NCBI RefSeq assembly: GCF_933775445.1
Contig: NW_026089480.1
Span: forward strand, 124,001-188,000
DNA length: 64,000 nucleotides
Direction: 5' to 3'
Origin: Argentina anserina
Lineage: Eukaryota; Streptophyta; Magnoliopsida; Rosales; Rosaceae
This document shows positions 15,501 to 30,800 of the stretch, piece by piece (within the stretch, counting starts at the first letter, position 1; the number at the start of each line of letters is the position of its first letter). The position numbers and the translations under genes were made by a program. The notes under the pieces are model-generated. The model saw only the letters and a list, made by a program, of their open reading frames with translations, was not told where the DNA came from and did no database searches.

Positions 15501-18500
15501 GATACACAATTGTAATAGTAAAGGTACGCAAACGATGTAAAGATACTCAGTTTGAAAGAAACACACTCCCACACTTGCTTACTCTCAAATTTAATAGAAA
15601 CTCGCATCAGAAAGCCGTTCACAACGATATTCAAATGAGAATTGAAAAGATAGACAATTGGAATAGTAAAGATACGCAAACGATGTAAAGATACTCAGTT
15701 TGAAAGAAACACACTCCCACACTTGCAAAACTCTGAAATTCAATAGAAACTCGCATCAGAAAGCCGTTCACAACGATATTCAAATGAGAATTGAAAAGAT
15801 AGACAATTGGAATAGTAAAGATACGCAAATGATGTAAAGATACTCAGTTTGGAAGAAACACACTCCAACACTTGCAAAACTCTCAAATTCAATAGAAACT
15901 CGCATCTGAAATCCGTTCAGAAAGATACTCAAACGAGAATTGAAAAGATACACAATTATAATAGTAAAGATACGCAAACGATGTAAAGATACTCAGTTTG
16001 AAAGAAACACACTCCGACACTTGCAAAACTCTCAAATTCAATAGAAACTCGCATCTGAAATCCGTTCACAACGATATTCAAATGAGAATTGAAAAGATAC
16101 ACAGTTGGAATAGTAAAGATACGCAAACGATGTAAAGATACTCAGTTTGAAAGAAACACACTCCCACACTTGCAAAACTCTCAAATTCAATAGAAACTCG
16201 CATCAGAACGTCTTACAGAAAGATACTCATATGAGAATTGAAAAGATACACAGTTGGAATAGTAAAGATACGCAAACGATGTAAAGATACTCAGTTTGAA
16301 AGAAACACACTCCGACACTTGCAAAACTCCTAAAATCAATAGAAACTCGCATCTGGAATCCGTTCAGAACGATACTCAAACGAGAATTGAAAAGATAGAC
16401 AATTGGAATAGTAAAGATACGCAAACGATGTAAAGATACTCAGTTTGGAAGAAACACACTCCAACACTTGCAAAACTCTCAAATTCAATAGAAACTCGCA
16501 TCAGAACGTCTTACAGAAAGATACTCAAATGAGAATTGAAAAGATACACATTTGGAATAGTAAACATACGCAAACGATGTAAAGATACTCAGTTTGAAAG
16601 AAACACACTCCCACACTTGCAAAACTCTCAAATTCAATTGAAACTCGCATCAGAAAGCCGTTCAGAAAGATACTGAAACGAGAATTGAAAAGAAACACAA
16701 TTGTAATAGTAAACATACGCAAACGATGTAAAGATACTCAGTTTGAAAGAAACACACTCCGACACTTGCAAAACTCTCAAATTCAATAGAAACTCGCATC
16801 TGAAATCCGTTCAGAACGATACTCAAATGAGAATTGAAAAGATAGACAGTTGGAATAGTAAAGATACGCAAACGATGTAAAGATACTCAGTTTGAAAGAA
16901 ACACACTCCCACACTTGCAAAACTCTCAAATTCAATAGAAACTCGCGTCAGAACGTCTTACAGAAAGATACTCAAATGAGAATTGAAAAGATACACAATT
17001 GGAATAGTAAAGATACGCAAACGATGTAAAGATACTCAGTTTGAAAGAAACACACTCCCACACTTGCAAAACTCAAATTCAATAGAAACTCGCATCAGAA
17101 ACCTTACAGAAAGATACTCAAACGAGAATTGAAAAGATACACAATTGGAATAGTAAAGATACGCAAACGATGTAAAGATACTCAGTTTGAAAGAAACACA
17201 CTCCGACACTTGCAAAACTCTCAAAATCAATAGAAACTCGCATCAGAAAGCCGTTCAGAAAGATACTCAAACGAGAATTGAAAAGATACACAATTGGAAT
17301 AGTAAAGATACGAAAATGATGTAAAGATACTCAGGTTGAAAGAAACACACTCCGACACTTGCAAAACTCCTAAAATCAATAGAAACTCGCATCTGGAATC
17401 CGTTCAGAACGATACTCAAACGAGAATTGAAAAGATAGACAATTGGAATAGTAAAGATACGCAAACGATGTAAAGATACTCAGTTTGGAAGAAACACACT
17501 CCAACACTTGCAAAACTCTCAAATTCAATAGAAACTCGCATCAGAACGTCTTACAGAAAGATACTCAAATGAGAATTGAAAAGATACACATTTGGAATAG
17601 TAAACATACGCAAACGATGTAAAGATACTCAGTTTGAAAGAAACACACTCCCACACTTGCAAAACTCTCAAATTCAATTGAAACTCGCATCAGAAAGCCG
17701 TTCAGAAAGATACTGAAACGAGAATTGAAAAGAAACACAATTGTAATAGTAAACATACGCAAACGATGTAAAGATACTCAGTTTGAAAGAAACACACTCC
17801 GACACTTGCAAAACTCTCAAATTCAATAGAAACTCGCATCTGAAATCCGTTCAGAACGATACTCAAATGAGAATTGAAAAGATAGACAGTTGGAATAGTA
17901 AAGATACGCAAACGATGTAAAGATACTCAGTTTGAAAGAAACACACTCCGACACTTGCAAAACTCCTAAAATCAATAGAAACTCGCATCTGGAATCCGTT
18001 CAGAACGATACTCAAACGAGAATTGAAAAGATAGACAATTGGAATAGTAAAGATACGCAAACGATGTAAAGATACTCAGTTTGGAAGAAACACACTCCAA
18101 CACTTGCAAAACTCTCAAATTCAATAGAAACTCGCATCAGAACGTCTTACAGAAAGATACTCAAATGAGAATTGAAAAGATACACATTTGGAATAGTAAA
18201 CATACGCAAACGATGTAAAGATACTCAGTTTGAAAGAAACACACTCCCACACTTGCAAAACTCTCAAATTCAATAGAAACTCGCATCAGAACGTCTTACA
18301 GAAAGATACTCAAATGAGAATTGAAAAGATACACAATTGGAATAGTAAAGATACGCAAACGATGTAAAGATACTCAGTTTGAAAGAAACACACTCCCACA
18401 CTTGCAAAACTCTCAAATTCAATAGAAACTCGCATCAGAAAGCCGTTAACAACGATATTCAAATGAGAATTGAAAAGATAGACAATTGGAATAGTAAAGA

Positions 18501-20094
18501 TACGCAAACGATGTAAAGATACTCAGTTTGAAAGAAACACACTCCCACACTTGCAAAACTCTCAAATTCAATAGAAACTCGCATCAGAACGTCTTACAGA
18601 AAGATACTCATATGTGAATTGAAAAGATACACAGTTGTAATAGTAAAGATACGCAAACGATGTAAAGATACTCAGTTTGAAAGAAACACACTCCCACACT
18701 TGCAAAACTCTCAAATTCAATAGAAACTCGCATCAGAACGTCTTACAGAAAGATACTCATATGAGAATTGAAAAGATACACAGTTGGAATAGTAAAGATA
18801 CGCAAACGATGTAAAGATACTCAGTTTGAAAGAAACACACTCCGACACTTGCAAAACTCCTAAAATCAATAGAAACTCGCATCTGGAATCCGTTCAGAAC
18901 GATACTCAAACGAGAATTGAAAAGATAGACAATTGGAATAGTAAAGATACGCAAACGATGTAAAGATACTCAGTTTGGAAGAAACACACTCCAACACTTG
19001 CAAAACTCTCAAATTCAATAGAAACTCGCATCAGAACGTCTTACAGAAAGATACTCAAATGAGAATTGAAAAGATACACATTTGGAATAGTAAACATACG
19101 CAAACGATGTAAAGATACTCAGTTTGAAAGAAACACACTCCCACACTTGCAAAACTCTCAAATTCAATTGAAACTCGCATCAGAAAGCCGTTCAGAAAGA
19201 TACTGAAACGAGAATTGAAAAGAAACACAATTGTAATAGTAAACATACGCAAACGATGTAAAGATACTCAGTTTGAAAGAAACACACTCCGACACTTGCA
19301 AAACTCTCAAATTCAATAGAAACTCGCATCTGAAATCCGTTCAGAACGATACTCAAATGAGAATTGAAAAGATAGACAGTTGGAATAGTAAAGATACGCA
19401 AACGATGTAAAGATACTCAGTTTGAAAGAAACACACTCCCACACTTGCAAAACTCTCAAATTCAATAGAAACTCGCGTCAGAACGTCTTACAGAAAGATA
19501 CTCAAATGAGAATTGAAAAGATACACAATTGGAATAGTAAAGATACGCAAACGATGTAAAGATACTCAGTTTGAAAGAAACACACTCCCACACTTGCAAA
19601 ACTCAAATTCAATAGAAACTCGCATCAGAAACCTTACAGAAAGATACTCAAACGAGAATTGAAAAGATACACAATTGGAATAGTAAAGATACGCAAACGA
19701 TGTAAAGATACTCAGTTTGAAAGAAACACACTCCGACACTTGCAAAACTCTCAAAATCAATAGAAACTCGCATCAGAAAGCCGTTCAGAAAGATACTCAA
19801 ACGAGAATTGAAAAGATACACAATTGGAATAGTAAAGATACGAAAATGATGTAAAGATACTCAGGTTGAAAGAAACACACTCCGACACTTGCAAAACTCC
19901 TAAAATCAATAGAAACTCGCATCTGGAATCCGTTCAGAACGATACTCAAACGAGAATTGAAAAGATAGACAATTGGAATAGTAAAGATACGCAAACGATG
20001 TAAAGATACTCAGTTTGGAAGAAACACACTCCAACACTTGCAAAACTCTCAAATTCAATAGAAACTCGCATCAGAACGTCTTACAGAAAGATAC

Positions 20095-21584
20095 TCAAAT
20101 GAGAATTGAAAAGATACACATTTGGAATAGTAAACATACGCAAACGATGTAAAGATACTCAGTTTGAAAGAAACACACTCCCACACTTGCAAAACTCTCA
20201 AATTCAATTGAAACTCGCATCAGAAAGCCGTTCAGAAAGATACTGAAACGAGAATTGAAAAGAAACACAATTGTAATAGTAAACATACGCAAACGATGTA
20301 AAGATACTCAGTTTGAAAGAAACACACTCCGACACTTGCAAAACTCTCAAATTCAATAGAAACTCGCATCTGAAATCCGTTCAGAACGATACTCAAATGA
20401 GAATTGAAAAGATAGACAGTTGGAATAGTAAAGATACGCAAACGATGTAAAGATACTCAGTTTGAAAGAAACACACTCCGACACTTGCAAAACTCCTAAA
20501 ATCAATAGAAACTCGCATCTGGAATCCGTTCAGAACGATACTCAAACGAGAATTGAAAAGATAGACAATTGGAATAGTAAAGATACGCAAACGATGTAAA
20601 GATACTCAGTTTGGAAGAAACACACTCCAACACTTGCAAAACTCTCAAATTCAATAGAAACTCGCATCAGAACGTCTTACAGAAAGATACTCAAATGAGA
20701 ATTGAAAAGATACACATTTGGAATAGTAAACATACGCAAACGATGTAAAGATACTCAGTTTGAAAGAAACACACTCCCACACTTGCAAAACTCTCAAATT
20801 CAATAGAAACTCGCATCAGAACGTCTTACAGAAAGATACTCAAATGAGAATTGAAAAGATACACATTTGGAATAGTAAACATACGCAAACGATGTAAAGA
20901 TACTCAGTTTGAAAGAAACACACTCCCACACTTGCAAAACTCTCAAATTCAATTGAAACTCGCATCAGAAAGCCGTTCAGAAAGATACTGAAACGAGAAT
21001 TGAAAAGAAACACAATTGTAATAGTAAACATACGCAAACGATGTAAAGATACTCAGTTTGAAAGAAACACACTCCCACACTTGCAAAACTCTCAAATTCA
21101 ATAGAAACTCGCATCTGAAATCCGTTCAGAACGATACTCAAATGAGAATTGAAAAGATAGACAGTTGGAATAGTAAAGATACGCAAACGATGTAAAGATA
21201 CTCAGTTTGAAAGAAACACACTCCGACACTTGCAAAACTCCTAAAATCAATAGAAACTCGCATCTGGAATCCGTTCAGAACGATACTCAAACGAGAATTG
21301 AAAAGATAGACAATTGGAATAGTAAAGATACGCAAACGATGTAAAGATACTCAGTTTGGAAGAAACACACTCCAACACTTGCAAAACTCTCAAATTCAAT
21401 AGAAACTCGCATCAGAACGTCTTACAGAAAGATACTCAAATGAGAATTGAAAAGATACACATTTGGAATAGTAAACATACGCAAACGATGTAAAGATACT
21501 CAGTTTGAAAGAAACACACTCCCACACTTGCAAAACTCTCAAATTCAATAGAAACTCGCATCAGAACGTCTTACAGAAAGATAC
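20095..21584. repeat. 745-bp (5-monomer) internal duplication within the 22-monomer unit
   Basis: The monomer series starting at 20095, 20232 and 20393 is repeated at 20840, 20977 and 21138, an offset of 745 bp (5 x 149). This extra block turns the 17-monomer unit into the 22-monomer unit. The next unit has the same duplication at 23370-24859. Confidence 0.88.
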
Positions 21585-23369
21585 TCAAATGAGAATTGAA
21601 AAGATACACAATTGGAATAGTAAAGATACGCAAACGATGTAAAGATACTCAGTTTGAAAGAAACACACTCCCACACTTGCAAAACTCTCAAATTCAATAG
21701 AAACTCGCATCAGAAAGCCGTTCACAACGATATTCAAATGAGAATTGAAAAGATAGACAATTGGAATAGTAAAGATACGCAAACGATGTAAAGATACTCA
21801 GTTTGAAAGAAACACACTCCCACACTTGCAAAACTCTCAAATTCAATAGAAACTCGCATCAGAACGTCTTACAGAAAGATACTCATATGTGAATTGAAAA
21901 GATACACAGTTGTAATAGTAAAGATACGCAAACGATGTAAAGATACTCAGTTTGAAAGAAACACACTCCCACACTTGCAAAACTCTCAAATTCAATAGAA
22001 ACTCGCATCAGAACGTCTTACAGAAAGATACTCATATGAGAATTGAAAAGATACACAATTGGAATAGTAAAGATACGCAAACGATGTAAAGATACTCAGT
22101 TTGAAAGAAACACACTCCGACACTTGCAAAACTCCTAAAATCAATAGAAACTCGCATCTGGAATCCGTTCAGAACGATACTCAAACGAGAATTGAAAAGA
22201 TAGACAATTGGAATAGTAAAGATACGCAAACGATGTAAAGATACTCAGTTTGTAAGAAACACACTCCAACACTTGCAAAACTCTCAAATTCAATAGAAAC
22301 TCGCATCAGAACGTCTTACAGAAAGATACTCAAATGAGAATTGAAAAGATACACATTTGGAATAGTAAACATACGCAAACGATGTAAAGATACTCAGTTT
22401 GAAAGAAACACACTCCCACACTTGCAAAACTCTCAAATTCAATTGAAACTCGCATCAGAAAGCCGTTCAGAAAGATACTGAAACGAGAATTGAAAAGAAA
22501 CACAATTGTAATAGTAAACATACGCAAACGATGTAAAGATACTCAGTTTGAAAGAAACACACTCCGACACTTGCAAAACTCTCAAATTCAATAGAAACTC
22601 GCATCTGAAATCCGTTCAGAACGATACTCAAATGAGAATTGAAAAGATAGACAGTTGGAATAGTAAAGATACGCAAACGATGTAAAGATACTCAGTTTGA
22701 AAGAAACACACTCCCACACTTGCAAAACTCTCAAATTCAATAGAAACTCGCGTCAGAACGTCTTACAGAAAGATACTCAAATGAGAATTGAAAAGATACA
22801 CAATTGGAATAGTAAAGATACGCAAACGATGTAAAGATACTCAGTTTGAAAGAAACACACTCCCACACTTGCAAAACTCAAATTCAATAGAAACTCGCAT
22901 CAGAAACCTTACAGAAAGATACTCAAACGAGAATTGAAAAGATACACAATTGGAATAGTAAAGATACGCAAACGATGTAAAGATACTCAGTTTGAAAGAA
23001 ACACACTCCGACACTTGCAAAACTCTCAAAATCAATAGAAACTCGCATCAGAAAGCCGTTCAGAAAGATACTCAAACGAGAATTGAAAAGATACACAATT
23101 GGAATAGTAAAGATACGAAAATGATGTAAAGATACTCAGGTTGAAAGAAACACACTCCGACACTTGCAAAACTCCTAAAATCAATAGAAACTCGCATCTG
23201 GAATCCGTTCAGAACGATACTCAAACGAGAATTGAAAAGATAGACAATTGGAATAGTAAAGATACGCAAACGATGTAAAGATACTCAGTTTGGAAGAAAC
23301 ACACTCCAACACTTGCAAAACTCTCAAATTCAATAGAAACTCGCATCAGAACGTCTTACAGAAAGATAC

Positions 23370-24859
23370 TCAAATGAGAATTGAAAAGATACACATTTGG
23401 AATAGTAAACATACGCAAACGATGTAAAGATACTCAGTTTGAAAGAAACACACTCCCACACTTGCAAAACTCTCAAATTCAATTGAAACTCGCATCAGAA
23501 AGCCGTTCAGAAAGATACTGAAACGAGAATTGAAAAGAAACACAATTGTAATAGTAAACATACGCAAACGATGTAAAGATACTCAGTTTGAAAGAAACAC
23601 ACTCCGACACTTGCAAAACTCTCAAATTCAATAGAAACTCGCATCTGAAATCCGTTCAGAACGATACTCAAATGAGAATTGAAAAGATAGACAGTTGGAA
23701 TAGTAAAGATACGCAAACGATGTAAAGATACTCAGTTTGAAAGAAACACACTCCGACACTTGCAAAACTCCTAAAATCAATAGAAACTCGCATCTGGAAT
23801 CCGTTCAGAACGATACTCAAACGAGAATTGAAAAGATAGACAATTGGAATAGTAAAGATACGCAAACGATGTAAAGATACTCAGTTTGGAAGAAACACAC
23901 TCCAACACTTGCAAAACTCTCAAATTCAATAGAAACTCGCATCAGAACGTCTTACAGAAAGATACTCAAATGAGAATTGAAAAGATACACATTTGGAATA
24001 GTAAACATACGCAAACGATGTAAAGATACTCAGTTTGAAAGAAACACACTCCCACACTTGCAAAACTCTCAAATTCAATAGAAACTCGCATCAGAACGTC
24101 TTACAGAAAGATACTCAAATGAGAATTGAAAAGATACACATTTGGAATAGTAAACATACGCAAACGATGTAAAGATACTCAGTTTGAAAGAAACACACTC
24201 CCACACTTGCAAAACTCTCAAATTCAATTGAAACTCGCATCAGAAAGCCGTTCAGAAAGATACTGAAACGAGAATTGAAAAGAAACACAATTGTAATAGT
24301 AAACATACGCAAACGATGTAAAGATACTCAGTTTGAAAGAAACACACTCCGACACTTGCAAAACTCTCAAATTCAATAGAAACTCGCATCTGAAATCCGT
24401 TCAGAACGATACTCAAATGAGAATTGAAAAGATAGACAGTTGGAATAGTAAAGATACGCAAACGATGTAAAGATACTCAGTTTGAAAGAAACACACTCCG
24501 ACACTTGCAAAACTCCTAAAATCAATAGAAACTCGCATCTGGAATCCGTTCAGAACGATACTCAAACGAGAATTGAAAAGATAGACAATTGGAATAGTAA
24601 AGATACGCAAACGATGTAAAGATACTCAGTTTGGAAGAAACACACTCCAACACTTGCAAAACTCTCAAATTCAATAGAAACTCGCATCAGAACGTCTTAC
24701 AGAAAGATACTCAAATGAGAATTGAAAAGATACACATTTGGAATAGTAAACATACGCAAACGATGTAAAGATACTCAGTTTGAAAGAAACACACTCCCAC
24801 ACTTGCAAAACTCTCAAATTCAATAGAAACTCGCATCAGAACGTCTTACAGAAAGATAC
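23370..24859. repeat. 745-bp internal duplication, second 22-monomer unit
   Basis: Monomer variants at 23370, 23507 and 23668 recur at 24115, 24252 and 24413 (offset 745 bp). Since both neighbouring 22-monomer units carry it, the 745-bp duplication came first and the enlarged unit was then itself duplicated. Confidence 0.88.
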
Positions 24860-27800
24860 TCAAATGAGAATTGAAAAGATACACAATTGGAATAGTAAAG
24901 ATACGCAAACGATGTAAAGATACTCAGTTTGAAAGAAACACACTCCCACACTTGCAAAACTCTCAAATTCAATAGAAACTCGCATCAGAAAGCCGTTCAC
25001 AACGATATTCAAATGAGAATTGAAAAGATAGACAATTGGAATAGTAAAGATACGCAAACGATGTAAAGATACTCAGTTTGAAAGAAACACACTCCCACAC
25101 TTGCAAAACTCTCAAATTCAATAGAAACTCGCATCAGAACGTCTTACAGAAAGATACTCATATGTGAATTGAAAAGATACACAGTTGTAATAGTAAAGAT
25201 ACGCAAACGATGTAAAGATACTCAGTTTGAAAGAAACACACTCCCACACTTGCAAAACTCTCAAATTCAATAGAAACTCGCATCAGAACGTCTTACAGAA
25301 AGATACTCAAATGAGAATTGAAAAGATACACAATTGGAATAGTAAAGATACGCAAACGATGTAAAGATACTCAGTTTGAAAGAAACACACTCTGACACTT
25401 GCAAAACTCCTAAAATCAATAGAAACTCGCATCTGGAATCCGTTCAGAACGATACTCAAACGAGAATTGAAAAGATATACAATTGGAATAGTAAAGATAC
25501 GCAAACGATGTAAAGATACTCAGTTTGGAAGAAACACACTCCAACACTTGCAAAACTCTCAAATTCAATAGAAACTCGCATCAGAACGTCTTACAGAAAG
25601 ATACTCAAATGAGAATTGAAAAGATACACATTTGGAATAGTAAACATACGCAAACGATGTAAAGATACTCAGTTTGAAAGAAACACACTCCCACACTTGC
25701 AAAACTCTCAAATTCAATTGAAACTCGCATCAGAAAGCCGTTCAGAAAGATACTGAAACGAGAATTGAAAAGAAACACAATTGTAATAGTAAACATACGC
25801 AAACGATGTAAAGATACTCAGTTTGAAAGAAACACACTCCGACACTTGCAAAACTCTCAAATTCAATAGAAACTCGCATCTGAAATCCGTTCAGAACGAT
25901 ACTCAAATGAGAATTGAAAAGATAGACAGTTGGAATAGTAAAGATACGCAAACGATGTAAAGATACTCAGTTTGAAAGAAACACACTCCCACACTTGCAA
26001 AACTCTCAAATTCAATAGAAACTCGCGTCAGAACGTCTTACAGAAAGATACTCAAATGAGAATTGAAAAGATACACAATTGGAATAGTAAAGATACGCAA
26101 ACGATGTAAAGATACTCAGTTTGAAAGAAACACACTCCCACACTTGCAAAACTCAAATTCAATAGAAACTCGCATCAGAAACCTTACAGAAAGATACTCA
26201 AACGAGAATTGAAAAGATACACAATTGGAATAGTAAAGATACGCAAACGATGTAAAGATACTCAGTTTGAAAGAAACACACTCCGACACTTGCAAAACTC
26301 TCAAAATCAATAGAAACTCGCATCAGAAAGCCGTTCAGAAAGATACTCAAACGAGAATTGAAAAGATACACAATTGGAATAGTAAAGATACGAAAATGAT
26401 GTAAAGATACTCAGGTTGAAAGAAACACACTCCGACACTTGCAAAACTCCTAAAATCAATAGAAACTCGCATCTGGAATCCGTTCAGAACGATACTCAAA
26501 CGAGAATTGAAAAGATAGACAATTGGAATAGTAAAGATACGCAAACGATGTAAAGATACTCAGTTTGGAAGAAACACACTCCAACACTTGCAAAACTCTC
26601 AAATTCAATAGAAACTCGCATCAGAACGTCTTACAGAAAGATACTCAAATGAGAATTGAAAAGATACACATTTGGAATAGTAAACATACGCAAACGATGT
26701 AAAGATACTCAGTTTGAAAGAAACACACTCCCACACTTGCAAAACTCTCAAATTCAATTGAAACTCGCATCAGAAAGCCGTTCAGAAAGATACTGAAACG
26801 AGAATTGAAAAGAAACACAATTGTAATAGTAAACATACGCAAACGATGTAAAGATACTCAGTTTGAAAGAAACACACTCCGACACTTGCAAAACTCTCAA
26901 ATTCAATAGAAACTCGCATCTGAAATCCGTTCAGAACGATACTCAAATGAGAATTGAAAAGATAGACAGTTGGAATAGTAAAGATACGCAAACGATGTAA
27001 AGATACTCAGTTTGAAAGAAACACACTCCGACACTTGCAAAACTCCTAAAATCAATAGAAACTCGCATCTGGAATCCGTTCAGAACGATACTCAAACGAG
27101 AATTGAAAAGATAGACAATTGGAATAGTAAAGATACGCAAACGATGTAAAGATACTCAGTTTGGAAGAAACACACTCCAACACTTGCAAAACTCTCAAAT
27201 TCAATAGAAACTCGCATCAGAACGTCTTACAGAAAGATACTCAAATGAGAATTGAAAAGATACACATTTGGAATAGTAAACATACGCAAACGATGTAAAG
27301 ATACTCAGTTTGAAAGAAACACACTCCCACACTTGCAAAACTCTCAAATTCAATAGAAACTCGCATCAGAACGTCTTACAGAAAGATACTCAAATGAGAA
27401 TTGAAAAGATACACAATTGGAATAGTAAAGATACGCAAACGATGTAAAGATACTCAGTTTGAAAGAAACACACTCCCACACTTGCAAAACTCTCAAATTC
27501 AATAGAAACTCGCATCAGAAAGCCGTTCACAACGATATTCAAATGAGAATTGAAAAGATAGACAATTGGAATAGTAAAGATACGCAAACGATGTAAAGAT
27601 ACTCAGTTTGAAAGAAACACACTCCCACACTTGCAAAACTCTCAAATTCAATAGAAACTCGCATCAGAACGTCTTACAGAAAGATACTCATATGTGAATT
27701 GAAAAGATACACAGTTGTAATAGTAAAGATACGCAAACGATGTAAAGATACTCAGTTTGAAAGAAACACACTCCCACACTTGCAAAACTCTCAAATTCAA

Positions 27801-30800
27801 TAGAAACTCGCATCAGAACGTCTTACAGAAAGATACTCAAATGAGAATTGAAAAGATACACAGTTGGAATAGTAAAGATACGCAAACGATGTAAAGATAC
27901 TCAGTTTGAAAGAAACACACTCCGACACTTGCAAAACTCCTAAAATCAATAGAAACTCGCATCTGGAATCCGTTCAGAACGATACTCAAACGAGAATTGA
28001 AAAGATAGACAATTGGAATAGTAAAGATACGCAAACGATGTAAAGATACTCAGTTTGGAAGAAACACACTCCAACACTTGCAAAACTCTCAAATTCAATA
28101 GAAACTCGCATCAGAACGTCTTACAGAAAGATACTCAAATGAGAATTGAAAAGATACACATTTGGAATAGTAAACATACGCAAACGATGTAAAGATACTC
28201 AGTTTGAAAGAAACACACTCCCACACTTGCAAAACTCTCAAATTCAATTGAAACTCGCATCAGAAAGCCGTTCAGAAAGATACTGAAACGAGAATTGAAA
28301 AGAAACACAATTGTAATAGTAAACATACGCAAACGATGTAAAGATACTCAGTTTGAAAGAAACACACTCCCACACTTGCAAAACTCTCAAATTCAATAGA
28401 AACTCGCATCTGAAATCCGTTCAGAACGATACTCAAATGAGAATTGAAAAGATAGACAGTTGGAATAGTAAAGATACGCAAACGATGTAAAGATACTCAG
28501 TTTGAAAGAAACACACTCCCACACTTGCAAAACTCTCAAATTCAATAGAAACTCGCGTCAGAACGTCTTACAGAAAGATACTCAAATGAGAATTGAAAAG
28601 ATACACAATTGGAATAGTAAAGATACGCAAACGATGTAAAGATACTCAGTTTGAAAGAAACACACTCCCACACTTGCAAAACTCAAATTCAATAGAAACT
28701 CGCATCAGAAACCTTACAGAAAGATACTCAAACGAGAATTGAAAAGATACACAATTGGAATAGTAAAGATACGCAAACGATGTAAAGATACTCAGTTTGA
28801 AAGAAACACACTCCGACACTTGCAAAACTCTCAAAATCAATAGAAACTCGCATCAGAAAGCCGTTCACAACGATATTCAAATGAGAATTGAAAAGATAGA
28901 CAATTGGAATAGTAAAGATACGCAAACGATGTAAAGATACTCAGTTTGAAAGAAACACACTCCCACACTTGCAAAACTCTCAAATTCAATAGAAACTCGC
29001 ATCAGAAAGCCGTTCACAACGATATTCAAATGAGAATTGAAAAGATAGACAATTGGAATAGTAAAGATACGAAAACGATGTAAAGATACTCAGGTTGAAA
29101 GAAACACACTCCGACACTTGCAAAACTCTCAAATTCAATAGAAACTCGCATCTGAACGTCTTACAGAAAGATACTCATATGAGAATTGAAAAGATACACA
29201 GTTGGAATAGTAAAGATACGCAAACGATGTAAAGATAGTCAGTTTGAAAGAAATACACTCCCACACTTGCAAAACTCTCAAAATCAATAGAAACTCGCAT
29301 CAGAAAGCCGTTCAGAAAGATACTCAAACGAGAATTGAAAAGATACACAATTGTAATAGTAAAGGTACGCAAACGATGTAAAGATACTCAGTTTGAAAGA
29401 AACACACTCCCACACTTGCTTACTCTCAAATTTAATAGAAACTCGCATCAGAAAGCCGTTCACAACGATATTCAAATGAGAATTGAAAAGATAGACAATT
29501 GGAATAGTAAAGATACGCAAACGATGTAAAGATACTCAGTTTGAAAGAAACACACTCCCACACTTGCAAAACTCTCAAATTCAATAGAAACTCGCATCAG
29601 AAAGCCGTTCACAACGATATTCAAATGAGAATTGAAAAGATAGACAATTGGAATAGTAAAGATACGAAAACGATGTAAAGATACTCAGGTTGAAAGAAAC
29701 ACACTCCGACACTTGCAAAACTCTCAAATTCAATAGAAACTCGCATCTGAAATCCGTTCAGAAAGATACTCAAACGAGAATTGAAAAGATACACAATTGT
29801 AATAGTAAAGATACGCAAACGATGTAAAGATACTCAGTTTGAAAGAAACACACTCCCACACTTGCAAAACTCTCAAATTCAATAGAAACTCGCATCAGAA
29901 CGTCTTACAGAAAGATACTCAAACGAGAATTGAAAAGATACACAATTGTAATAGTAAAGATACGCAAACGATGTAAAGATACTCAGTTTGAAAGAAAGAC
30001 ACTCCCACACTTGCAAAACTCTCAAATTCAATAGAAACTCGCATCAGAACGTCTTACAGAAAGATACTCAAATGAGAATTGAAAAGATACACAATTGGAA
30101 TAGTAAAGATACGCAAACGATGTAAAGATAGTCAGTTTGAAAGAAATACACTCCCACACTTGCAAAACTCTCAAAATTTAATAGAAACTCGCATCAGAAA
30201 GCCGTTCACAACGATATTCAAATGAGAATTGAAAAGATAGACAATTGGAATAGTAAAGATACGCAAACGATGTAAAGGTACTCAGTTTGAAAAAAACACA
30301 CTCCCACACTTGCAAAACTCTCAAATTCAATAGAAACTCGCATCAGAAAGCCGTTCACAACGATATTCAAATGAGAATTGAAAAGATAGACAATTGGAAT
30401 AGTAAAGATACGAAAACGATGTAAAGATACTCAGGTTGAAAGAAACACACTCCGACACTTGCAAAACTCTCAAATTCAATAGAAACTCGCATCTGAAATC
30501 CGTTCAGAAAGATACTCAAACGAGAATTGAAAAGATACACAATTGTAATAGTAAAGATACGCAAACGATGTAAAGATACTCAGTTTGAAAGAAACACACT
30601 CCCACACTTGCAAAACTCTCAAATTCAATAGAAACTCGCATCAGAACGTCTTACAGAAAGATACTCATATGAGAATTGAAAAGATACACAGTTGGAATAG
30701 TAAAGATACGCAAACGATGTAAAGATACTCAGTTTGAAAGAAACACACTCCGACACTTGCAAAACTCCTAAAATCAATAGAAACTCGCATCTGAAATCCG

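Larger units (their letters stand above)
9747..28645. repeat. Higher-order repeat block: 15-, 17- and 22-monomer units
   Basis: A marker monomer with a 2-bp deletion (AAAACTCAAATTC for AAAACTCTCAAATTC) followed by the shortened GAAACCTTACAG recurs at 9747, 11978, 14507, 17036, 19566, 22841, 26116 and 28646. Unit lengths are 2231, 2529, 2529, 2530, 3275, 3275 and 2530 bp, which equal 15, 17, 17, 17, 22, 22 and 17 monomers minus 3 or 4 bp. The minus-4 units also hold a 1-bp-shorter CTTGCTTACTC monomer, so they form a distinct unit type. Within each type the units are almost identical. This is the pattern expected from repeated unequal exchange between multi-monomer units. Confidence 0.9.
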
